Below, piece after piece: positions 7,584 to 15,896 of a DNA stretch of 37,685 nt. A program made the translations under genes and the position numbers. The DNA comes from Thomasclavelia spiroformis (GTDB lineage: Bacteria; Bacillota_I; Bacilli_A; Erysipelotrichales; Coprobacillaceae), in NCBI GenBank assembly GCA_016901755.1, contig JACJKV010000026.1, positions 1 to 37,685 on the forward strand, read 5' to 3'. How positions within the stretch are numbered: position 1 is the stretch's first letter; every line of letters starts with the position of its first letter. The notes under the pieces are model-generated. The model ran no database searches. It was not told where the DNA came from and saw only the letters and a program-made list of their open reading frames with translations.

Positions 7584-8201
7584 TTACTTGATAAAATTGG
7601 TTGCTTTTTTAACGTTTTGTGGAATCTCAATTCCGGCCTTTTTACCAGCATCAATACATTTAAGGATCCATGCCATATTTTTGCCTAAAGCATACATAGT
7701 AGCCAAACCTTCTTCATCCTTTTCTACTTCTTCTGGCTTTTGACCATGAACTTCGTTCCAATAATTTGAAGTAATGATTGGCATTTCACTATTACCAAAA
7801 TGTTTATTGATAACATCCATGCTAACAATGTTTCCTGCGCGTCTTGATGAAGTAATTGCAGCTGCTGGTTTATGAGCAAAATTTACTTTTGCACTATAGA
7901 ATGCTCGATCCATAAAACTCAAAAGCTTTCCTGTAGGATGAGCAAAAAATACCGGCGTTCCAAAAACGAAACCGTCAGCTTCTTGTGCCATAGCCGTGAA
8001 TTCATTCACTGCATCATCAAAAACACATTGTCCTGTCTGACGACAAGACATACAGGCAATACAATCATGCATCTCAGTATTAGGAATAAAATAATTGACT
8101 GTTTCAATGCCTTCTTCATTTAATGCTTTTTCAACTTCTTCTAATGCTCGATTGGTACATCCTTGAGGATGAGGACCTCCATTCACTAATAATACTTTCA
8201 T
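7584..8201 (-). CDS. Iron-sulfur flavoprotein / NADPH-dependent FMN reductase family
   Basis: A 205-residue flavodoxin-fold protein. The N-terminal KVLLVNGGPHPQGCT is the FMN phosphate-binding loop. At about 47-59 there is a tight cysteine cluster C-x2-C-x2-C-x5-C (CIACMSCRQTGQC). This is the compact motif that binds a [4Fe-4S] cluster in the archaeal and clostridial iron-sulfur flavoproteins (Isf). FGTPVFFAHPTGKLLSFMDR contacts the flavin and the partner subunit in this family. Such proteins are dimeric electron carriers or reductases in anaerobes, sometimes linked to oxidative stress. The partner is unknown. I start at the ATG at 8201 because AAAGGGTG lies just upstream. A GTG three codons earlier would overlap that site. 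The gene is monocistronic, with its own terminator. Confidence 0.88.
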   Translation of the reverse strand: MKVLLVNGGPHPQGCTNRALEEVEKALNEEGIETVNYFIPNTEMHDCIACMSCRQTGQCVFDDAVNEFTAMAQEADGFVFGTPVFFAHPTGKLLSFMDRAFYSAKVNFAHKPAAAITSSRRAGNIVSMDVINKHFGNSEMPIITSNYWNEVHGQKPEEVEKDEEGLATMYALGKNMAWILKCIDAGKKAGIEIPQNVKKATNFIK

Positions 8202-8339
8202 TTTTTTCACCCTTTCTTCTTTCTTTTAAAAGCTCAAGCTGCCAGCTTTAATGAATACTGTCTATATCAATAAAATATTGCATTCGTCTGATTTATCAAA
8301 AAGACAATTACTAATAATAGTATAGCATAAATATTTATT

Positions 8340-8615
8340 TTATATTTTGAAACACACGATAAACCCTATAATCTGAATAATCATAAATAAGGGAACAAAA
8401 ACTCTAAAACGAAAATGTCTGGTTTTATGATGACAGATTTGCATTGCTAAAAAAGCTCCTAATCCACCACCCAAAACGGCCATCATCATTAAGGTAAATT
8501 CTTTTATACGCCATAAATGATGAATTGCACGATATTTATCTAGCGCAAAAAGCGAAAAAGTAAAAATGTTCATAACGACAAGATACAACCCTGTCAAATT
8601 ATCAATATTTAACAT
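8340..8615 (-). CDS. DUF1294 family small membrane protein
   Basis: A 91-residue membrane protein with three hydrophobic segments. The DUF1294 pattern is clear: FALDKYRA, WRIKEFTL, GGGLGAFLAM and HHKTRHFRFR occur in the usual order. Function is unknown for the family. It starts 13 bases after the rlmD stop, and its ribosome-binding site AAAGGAAAC overlaps the end of rlmD, so it is the second gene of that unit. No clear terminator with a T-tract is visible downstream. Confidence 0.85.
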   Translation of the reverse strand: MLNIDNLTGLYLVVMNIFTFSLFALDKYRAIHHLWRIKEFTLMMMAVLGGGLGAFLAMQICHHKTRHFRFRVFVPLFMIIQIIGFIVCFKI

Positions 8616-8628
8616 ATGTTTCCTTTTG

Positions 8629-9981
8629 TCAACGCAGTTTCAGCAGACAAATATTTTCAATATGATAAGTCTGCGGGAACATATCTACTGGCTGCATACA
8701 TGCAATCTCATAGCCGTTTTCGTGCAGTATCTTAATATCTCTTGCCTGGGTTGCTACATCACATGAAATATAGACTATTTCGTTTGGCTTGGCCTGGATC
8801 AGATAATCTAGAAATTGCTGTGAACAGCCTTTTCTAGGAGGATCTACAAAAACAACATCCATATGAATATTGTGTCTTACCAGCTCAATCATATATTTTC
8901 CAGCATCTTCACACACAAAATCTACATTATCAATATGATTTAAAACCGCATTGTTTTTTGCATCATCTATTGCATCCTCTACAATTTCAACACCATAAAC
9001 CTTCTTGACATGTCTAGCTAAAGAAAGGGCTATTGTTCCAATTCCACAGTATGCATCTAGCACAACACTTTTATCATTCAAATGTGCTAATTCAATTGCT
9101 TTTTGATAAAGTACTTCAACCTGGATCGGATTAATCTGAAAAAAAGATTTCAACGATATTTTATATGTATTGTCCAGTAATTTATCATATATAAATCCAG
9201 GTCCATATAAAATAATTTCTTCATCTCCTAAAATTACATTATCATGACGAGGATTGATATTCTGAATAATAGTTTTAACATTAGGGAATTCTTCAATAAT
9301 AACGTCGATTATTTCATTAAGATGAGGTATCGATCTTTGATAAGTAATAAAACAAAGCATCATTTCCTGACTATGATAACCTTTTTTAGTTAGAATATGC
9401 TTGATATTTCCCTGATGTAATACTTTGTCATAGGGTTCAATATGAAATTGTATAAACAGTTCTTTGACTCTTTGTACCAGTAAATTTGATTCTTTATTCT
9501 GAATCAGACATAAATCGCAGTCAATAATATCGTTGGTTCTCTGTTTATAAAAACCGGTGATCAGTCTTCCATTTTTATCATATCCTATTGGCATCTGTAC
9601 TTTATTACGATAAAACCAAGGTTCTTCCTGCATCAAACAAGGATTCACCTGAACTTCTATTCCAGCAATTCTTTGCATACAGTCTTTGACTCTTTTCGTT
9701 TTAAATTGCTGCTGTCCTGACTGATTCATATGCATCAAATGACAGCCACCACAGCCCTGATAAATATGGCATTTAGGATTGACTCGATATGGAGAAGCTT
9801 TTTCTATCTCAATTAATCTGCCAACTCCATAATTTTTTAATATTTTGATACATTTGATTTTACCAGTTTCACCAGTAATCATTCCATTGACAAAATATGT
9901 AAAACCCTCATATTTAACGATACCTTTTCCATCATGTGCCTGATCAACACATTCCGCTATAAAATAGTCATTTTTTTTCAT
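8629..9981 (-). CDS. rlmD: 23S rRNA (uracil-5-)-methyltransferase, RlmD/TrmA family
   Basis: An SAM-dependent RNA m5U methyltransferase of 450 residues. Order of parts: a TRAM RNA-binding domain (about 1-60); a [4Fe-4S] site with cysteines near 71, 77 and 80 (CHIYQGCGGC) and a fourth near 158; and a Rossmann methyltransferase domain with DAYCGIGTIALSLA at about 310-323. The family motifs VDPPRKGC and ISCDVATQARD (nucleophilic Cys) are present. In low-GC Firmicutes such enzymes modify 23S rRNA U747 and/or U1939. Which one applies here is not decided by the sequence. It starts with the strong GGGAGGACAT ribosome-binding site. An intrinsic terminator hairpin stands only 17 bases upstream of the start. 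Confidence 0.92.
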   Translation of the reverse strand: MKKNDYFIAECVDQAHDGKGIVKYEGFTYFVNGMITGETGKIKCIKILKNYGVGRLIEIEKASPYRVNPKCHIYQGCGGCHLMHMNQSGQQQFKTKRVKDCMQRIAGIEVQVNPCLMQEEPWFYRNKVQMPIGYDKNGRLITGFYKQRTNDIIDCDLCLIQNKESNLLVQRVKELFIQFHIEPYDKVLHQGNIKHILTKKGYHSQEMMLCFITYQRSIPHLNEIIDVIIEEFPNVKTIIQNINPRHDNVILGDEEIILYGPGFIYDKLLDNTYKISLKSFFQINPIQVEVLYQKAIELAHLNDKSVVLDAYCGIGTIALSLARHVKKVYGVEIVEDAIDDAKNNAVLNHIDNVDFVCEDAGKYMIELVRHNIHMDVVFVDPPRKGCSQQFLDYLIQAKPNEIVYISCDVATQARDIKILHENGYEIACMQPVDMFPQTYHIENICLLKLR

Positions 9982-9997
9982 ATGTCCTCCCTAAAGA

Positions 9998-10018
9998 AAA
10001 ACGAGCTAAGCTCGTTTT
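9998..10018 (-). terminator. Terminator wedged between orf246 stop and rlmD ribosome-binding site
   Basis: Perfect 9-bp stem, aaaacgagc (9998-10006) and gctcgtttt (10010-10018), with a 3-base loop. On the minus strand it is followed by TTTTTCTTT, then directly by the GGGAGG of rlmD. It overlaps the stop codon of the gene at 10017-10757. Confidence 0.8.
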
Positions 10019-10757
10019 AATTTCCCTGCGCCTGATTAGCCGCATCAATCTCTGCCTGATTCTGCAATGCACGATCAGCAGATGACTGATCTTTTACATT
10101 TTGCGTAGTATATGTAATTGTATCTACACCAGCATGTTTCACCCCGAAAACTGGAAAACCAGCGTCTCCATTAGATTTCAGAATAATATCTACATCATAC
10201 TGCATTCTGCCGTTAGCATTATTAAATAACTGCGACCAGGCAGCACCATCATCTTTATTTAATCCTATGGCATCATCAAAACTATGCAAAGTACTTTCTG
10301 TAATAGTCATAGCATCATCCGTAGATATATTATCTACAAATGTATAAGTCATCTTAATCGTACGACAGTTGATTTCTATATTCACATCTGTAACATTTTC
10401 ATTAGCTTCTATCGCAGCTTCACCCTGTGCTAACTGCTCATCACCAATTGATAGTATACTGGCACATCTGTCTCCATAAACTGGACCATCATTATTTCCA
10501 GTAAATCCAAAAATATAAACCAGAAATAATACCATTGCAACTACGATAACCAATAAAATAATTACCCATATTTTTAATTTTCTTTTCTTTTTAGCGCCTT
10601 TTTTCAATTTCTTATCTCCATTTTTTAAAGTATCATCAGTTTCATTATCATCAAATTTAAACTGATTGTTTTTTTTCGATGGAAGAAAATCTTCATTAGG
10701 TGTTAAATCATCCTTATCATATTCTATTGTATCATCAAAAGAAAATCTTTTTGCCAT
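10017..10757 (-). CDS. Single-pass membrane protein of unknown function
   Basis: A 246-residue protein I do not recognise. Residues about 1-60 are hydrophilic, rich in Asp and Lys, and probably disordered and cytosolic, ending in a strongly basic stretch (KKLKKGAKKKRKLK). One membrane segment follows at about 63-85, giving an N-in, C-out topology. The outer part of about 160 residues begins after a Gly/Asn linker and is rich in Asn, Asp and Thr. It ends in a Gln/Ala-rich tail (QNQAEIDAANQAQGN). No catalytic motif is visible. It is the third gene after ligA and the CamS-like lipoprotein, 64 bases downstream of the latter. I start at the second ATG (10757) because AAGGTG is better spaced for it. 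A role at the cell surface is only inferred from topology. Confidence 0.75.
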   Translation of the reverse strand: MAKRFSFDDTIEYDKDDLTPNEDFLPSKKNNQFKFDDNETDDTLKNGDKKLKKGAKKKRKLKIWVIILLVIVVAMVLFLVYIFGFTGNNDGPVYGDRCASILSIGDEQLAQGEAAIEANENVTDVNIEINCRTIKMTYTFVDNISTDDAMTITESTLHSFDDAIGLNKDDGAAWSQLFNNANGRMQYDVDIILKSNGDAGFPVFGVKHAGVDTITYTTQNVKDQSSADRALQNQAEIDAANQAQGN

Positions 10758-10821
10758 CATTTCACCTTCTTCTATACAATTGTAGCAAATATATCAATAA
10801 AAGTACATCATCTATTTTAAG

Positions 10822-11877
10822 CTAATATAATAACTGGCTTTGTGCATCCTCTCCAGCTTTTTTGATGATAACAGCCTTTAAACCATCCTGATCATTAACA
10901 ATCGTATAACAGTCAAAACCAGTAAAACGGCTATCCATTTCATCAGCTGTCAGTTCGACCATATAAATCAGTTCAGTATAAGTTTTTACATTAACAGTCA
11001 ACTGGATCTTCATTGATTGTATAGAACCATTTTTATATTTACCGTATCCAACAACGCCAACTGCTTCAGTAGCAGCATTTTTTAAATTGTTTTTAAAGAC
11101 TGAAAACTGAGATTCTGTTTCTTCATCAGCCGTTTTTGCCTCATCACTGGTAAATATATATGTATCGTAATCCAATGATTTAATCTCTCCAACAGATCCA
11201 TTAGCACAATAACTGCTTAAAATATATTTTCCGTTATAGCTGTTTTCAGAATTGATATTTTCACAATATACAGCAATGACCACTGGGATATCTTTCAAAG
11301 ATTTTTTAGACTGTAAATATTTATACATCTTTTCAATAGACTGTTTTCCATAACTGTAAATGGTATCATCAGACATTCTCTTATCTCCTCCACCAGTAGG
11401 ATCAAGAATGACTGCAATAGCCATCCCTGCCAATGTATAATCGGTACCATTTTTTTTATAAAGATCCTGTTCACATATATTTTCCACCATTGTTGGATCT
11501 TCAACATTTTCGATAGTTGTTCCTTTTTCTGGCTGTAAAGTATATTCAGGAGCAGTAGATCGGGTAAGAAGTTTATCTTTATCTTTTTTTACCAGTTGCA
11601 GTCCTTCAGACATATAATAATCAGAAGTTGAAAAATGTTCAGTTGCCAAAACCTGCAGCTCTCTTCCAATCGTCTGAAAGTCATCTGAAGAATAGAAATC
11701 TTTATAATAATTTTCTCTGATAATATTTGTTCCTAAATTTACCATTGGATAAAAAGTATCATCCAATGAATCCGTAGAAGAAGTATCGGTACTGTTTTCT
11801 TCTTTTTTTTCTGTATCAGATGAAGAACAGCCTGACATCATGATCAGACAAAGGCAAATGATCAGTAATTTTTTCAT
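10822..11877 (-). CDS. camS: CamS-family lipoprotein
   Basis: A secreted, membrane-anchored lipoprotein of 351 residues. The signal peptide ends in a lipobox with the modified cysteine at about position 17 (MMSGC), followed by a Ser/Thr/Glu-rich linker. The body has the pattern of the CamS family, named after the staphylococcal precursor of the cAM373 sex-pheromone peptide: NLGTNIIRENYY near the start, GLQLVKKDKDKLLTR, and VAVYCENINSENSYNGKYILSSY in the middle. In Bacillus (yerH) and Staphylococcus the gene follows ligA, as here, which supports the call. The protein's own function is poorly known, and pheromone activity should not be assumed here. It starts 26 bases after the ligA stop with AAGGAGG upstream. 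Confidence 0.85.
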   Translation of the reverse strand: MKKLLIICLCLIMMSGCSSSDTEKKEENSTDTSSTDSLDDTFYPMVNLGTNIIRENYYKDFYSSDDFQTIGRELQVLATEHFSTSDYYMSEGLQLVKKDKDKLLTRSTAPEYTLQPEKGTTIENVEDPTMVENICEQDLYKKNGTDYTLAGMAIAVILDPTGGGDKRMSDDTIYSYGKQSIEKMYKYLQSKKSLKDIPVVIAVYCENINSENSYNGKYILSSYCANGSVGEIKSLDYDTYIFTSDEAKTADEETESQFSVFKNNLKNAATEAVGVVGYGKYKNGSIQSMKIQLTVNVKTYTELIYMVELTADEMDSRFTGFDCYTIVNDQDGLKAVIIKKAGEDAQSQLLY

Positions 11878-11903
11878 GTTACAACCTCCTTATATAGATT
11901 ATA

Positions 11904-13901
<1,998 letters not shown>

Positions 13902-13924
13902 CTACTCTCCTTTTATTCCTCAAT

Positions 13925-13952
13925 ATTATACCAAAATCAGATAACTTGTAAA
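13925..13952 (-). promoter_or_regulatory. ligA promoter
   Basis: TTTACA (13947-13952), 16-base spacer, TATAAT (13925-13930) on the minus strand, with TGG just before the -10 (extended -10). It lies 27 bases upstream of the ligA start. Confidence 0.75.
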
Positions 13953-14037
13953 ACATTATATACAAACAACCACAAGAAATACAAAAACTTTGCAATTTCA
14001 CATTATTGTAAATGTTTTTTATTTTTACAAAATAAAA

Positions 14038-14060
14038 CCAGAAATCCATATGATCTCTGG
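14038..14060 (-). terminator. Terminator of the sigma-factor operon
   Basis: CCAGAGATC and GATTTCTGG arms (14038-14060) form a stem with one mismatch and a small loop. On the minus strand TTTTATTTTG follows. It is placed ten bases after the anti-sigma stop codon. Confidence 0.65.
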
Positions 14061-14070
14061 CTTAAAATAA

Positions 14071-14838
14071 TTAATGATGTGAACGATAGCGATGCTGGTT
14101 TGAATCTTCATGATGCTCATTACCATTTCCAGTTTGCATTTGCTGATTACTCTGATCATCATGATGTTCACCAGACAAACCTAACTGTTCCATCAGTAAT
14201 CTGATTTCTTTCATTGACATATTTTGAATTTCCTGCGTTGTGATATCATCATAAACAGCTTTAATTTGCAGATAAAGCTGATATTTCCCATAGGATAATC
14301 CTGTCTCATGTGCTGCTTCTACATCATCCATATCCAATGAATAGCAATTTGAATTATTATAATAAAGACAATTACTGACATAACTGACAATATCATCACT
14401 TTGTTGAGAATAGATGTTAACAACGGCAATTGATAAATACTCATCATTATTCATGCATTCCTGAATTGTCTGACTTTTCATAATTTCATCTATTGCTTCA
14501 TCATATTGGCAATATAATACATTTAATGAATCCAGCAGCTGATTTCCATCCTTATTATAACCCTTAGCTGAAATTACCTTACCAAAATAGTTGATTTCCA
14601 GTTCCAGCGATGGATTAATATCTATACTGACTATCGAAGATACCGTATAGTAAAAGCGATAACCGATGATACTGATCAATAACACAAAACAGGTGAAAGC
14701 TAATGATACATATCTCTTTTTTATAAAAAATGAGCTCTTTGGCTTAGCGTACTGTGCCCTGATATAATTTTTCGTTTTGATCTTTAACTGTTCTTCAGCT
14801 TTAATTTCATCAAATACTGATCTTATTTCTTCATGCAT
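14071..14838 (-). CDS. RsgI-like membrane anti-sigma factor with His-rich tail
   Basis: A 255-residue single-pass membrane protein. Residues 1-42 are a short cytosolic segment, the transmembrane helix is at about 43-64, and the outer domain begins with VSIDINPSLELEIN at about 70-83 and continues with GKVISAKGYNKDG. This is the conserved extracellular core of RsgI-type anti-sigma factors. In clostridial RsgI this core is reported to cleave itself between Asn and Pro, and the N75-P76 pair is present here. The C-terminal 33 residues are hydrophilic with seven histidines in HH-type clusters, which suggests metal binding but does not prove it. The start at 14838 is chosen because AGGAGGTGAT precedes it. 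It overlaps the end of the sigma gene by eight bases, so translation is coupled. The partner is an ECF-type sigma factor rather than SigI, and the cytosolic part is shorter than in Bacillus RsgI. Confidence 0.82.
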   Translation of the reverse strand: MHEEIRSVFDEIKAEEQLKIKTKNYIRAQYAKPKSSFFIKKRYVSLAFTCFVLLISIIGYRFYYTVSSIVSIDINPSLELEINYFGKVISAKGYNKDGNQLLDSLNVLYCQYDEAIDEIMKSQTIQECMNNDEYLSIAVVNIYSQQSDDIVSYVSNCLYYNNSNCYSLDMDDVEAAHETGLSYGKYQLYLQIKAVYDDITTQEIQNMSMKEIRLLMEQLGLSGEHHDDQSNQQMQTGNGNEHHEDSNQHRYRSHH

Positions 14839-15313
14839 CGGTATCACCTCCTAACTTTTCTTTTAACATCTTTTTTCCTCTTGTTAATAAAGTATAGACG
14901 GTATTAACGTTTTTCCTGATGATTTGACTTATCTGTTGAGCTGTATATCCTTCATAATAATGCAAATAGATGACATTTCGGTATTTTTCAGGCAATTCCA
15001 GTACCGCTTCAAGCACCTCTGAATAATGATTATCTAAACTTGGCACTTTTTCTTTGATATCTTCTAACGATACTGTTTTTCGCCTAAAAAATTTTTTCAG
15101 CAGATCTTTACATTCATTGATCGTTACGCGAATAAACCAGGCTTTTTCATGTTCCTGACTGGCAAATATTTTTTCATTAATTGCATATTTCATGAATACA
15201 TTTTGAAAAATATCTTCGGTATCAGCTTTATTTTTCAAATAGAGAAAACAGATACGATTGACTGTATCACTATATTCTTCTATTGCCTGCAAAACTTCCT
15301 GATCACTACGCAT
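14831..15313 (-). CDS. ECF-type RNA polymerase sigma factor
   Basis: A 160-residue sigma-70 family protein with only regions 2 and 4, the ECF layout. Region 2 is at about 8-75, with CFLYLKNKADTEDIFQNVFMK for core binding and -10 recognition. After a short linker, region 4 is at about 98-152, with LPEKYRNVIYLHYYEGYTAQQI and a helix-turn-helix ending in NTVYTLLTRGKKMLKEKL. It is the second gene of a three-gene operon, nine bases after the secreted repeat protein. Its last codons overlap the start of the RsgI-like protein, its probable antagonist. ECF factors of this kind usually activate their own operon, and a fitting promoter candidate lies at 15817-15845. The regulon outside this operon cannot be seen from this window. 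Confidence 0.93.
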   Translation of the reverse strand: MRSDQEVLQAIEEYSDTVNRICFLYLKNKADTEDIFQNVFMKYAINEKIFASQEHEKAWFIRVTINECKDLLKKFFRRKTVSLEDIKEKVPSLDNHYSEVLEAVLELPEKYRNVIYLHYYEGYTAQQISQIIRKNVNTVYTLLTRGKKMLKEKLGGDTDA

Positions 15314-15322
15314 AGTTCATAT

Positions 15323-15784
15323 TTATCTTCCTTTATGATGTTGCAATTGTCGGCCTGTTCCATCTTGTGTACAGACTTTATCCTGACGATGATCACAAAT
15401 GCCATTTTGATCTTCATCAACATAGTTTTGCTGACAGTTCGAATTTCCCTGACAGTTAGTTTGTCCACAGGTTGAACACTGGTTACTTACTTTGTTATCA
15501 CAGATTCCATCCTGATTTTCATCAACATAGTTTTGCTGACAGTTCGAATTTCCCTGACAGTTACTTTGTCCACAGGTTGAACACTGATAATTTACATTGT
15601 TATCACAGATTCCATCCTGATTTATATCAAGATAGTTTTTTCCAGTATTTTCTGTCACTGTATTTTCACTGTCTGATGAAACCTTTTGCAGATTGGTTTC
15701 ATCAGGGCTGCCAGCAAAAATACCTGTCATCGTCATAACACATACAATGATCATTGCACCCGCAATAAAAATAATTTTTTTCAC
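15323..15784 (-). CDS. Secreted Cys-rich protein with D-x-N-x-D-G-x-C-D tandem repeats
   Basis: A 153-residue exported protein, first in the sigma-factor operon. A signal peptide covers about residues 1-24 with likely cleavage after IFA. A Ser/Thr/Glu-rich linker follows. Residues 50-84 and 85-119 are two copies of a 35-residue unit, and 120-138 is a partial third. Each unit opens with an acidic loop, N-Y-x-D-x-N-Q-D-G-I-C-D, whose spacing of Asp/Asn resembles calcium-binding loops of dockerin or thrombospondin type 3 repeats. The unit then carries six cysteines in C-x2-C and C-x5-C spacings. The tail is basic with a His pair. The start is a GTG at 15784, supported by AGGAGG eight bases upstream. 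The protein may be the signal receiver, ligand or product of the sigma system; this is inference from gene order. Confidence 0.8.
   Translation of the reverse strand: MKKIIFIAGAMIIVCVMTMTGIFAGSPDETNLQKVSSDSENTVTENTGKNYLDINQDGICDNNVNYQCSTCGQSNCQGNSNCQQNYVDENQDGICDNKVSNQCSTCGQTNCQGNSNCQQNYVDEDQNGICDHRQDKVCTQDGTGRQLQHHKGR
15428..15637 (-). repeat. Two tandem copies of a 105-bp coding repeat
   Basis: The blocks 15533-15637 and 15428-15532 are direct tandem copies of 105 bp in frame. By eye they differ at about eight positions, and the stretch encoding the cysteine cluster differs at only one of about 54 bases. This implies recent duplication or ongoing homogenisation. A third, partial copy follows at 15371-15427. 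Confidence 0.9.
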
Positions 15785-15816
15785 ACTTTCATCCTCCTAT
15801 AACCTATTTCACATAT

Positions 15817-15845
15817 AATACGCTCCAAAGACAAAGAATCATTCA
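15817..15845 (-). promoter_or_regulatory. Possible ECF-type promoter of the sigma operon
   Basis: On the minus strand TGAATG (15840-15845), 17-base spacer, CGTATT (15817-15822). The TGAA...CGTA arrangement fits autoregulated ECF promoters better than the TTGACA/TATAAT type. It lies between the pcrA terminator and the GTG start of the secreted protein. No experimental consensus for this sigma factor is known to me. Confidence 0.4.
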
Positions 15846-15865
15846 AAAAAAATATTTTTTTTAAA

Positions 15866-15896
15866 AAAAGTGCGAAATGATGATTTCCGCACTTTT
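15866..15896 (-). terminator. pcrA terminator
   Basis: Stem aaaagtgcg (15866-15874) with cgcactttt (15888-15896), extended inside by aaat/attt after a one-base bulge. On the minus strand it is followed by a long T run. It overlaps the pcrA stop codon. Confidence 0.88.

Noticed and set aside
10822-11877. Possible conjugative plasmid pheromone system suggested by the CamS family name
   Set aside because: The gene is in its usual chromosomal place after ligA and there are no conjugation genes in the window, so the name alone is not evidence.
15371-15637. Direct repeats considered as a CRISPR array
   Set aside because: The repeats are contiguous, 105 bp, in frame and inside a clear secreted-protein gene, with no unique spacers and no cas genes.
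15149-15738. Plus-strand frames antisense to the sigma factor and the repeat protein
   Set aside because: They mirror the tandem repeats and conserved sigma regions on the other strand and have no start signals.
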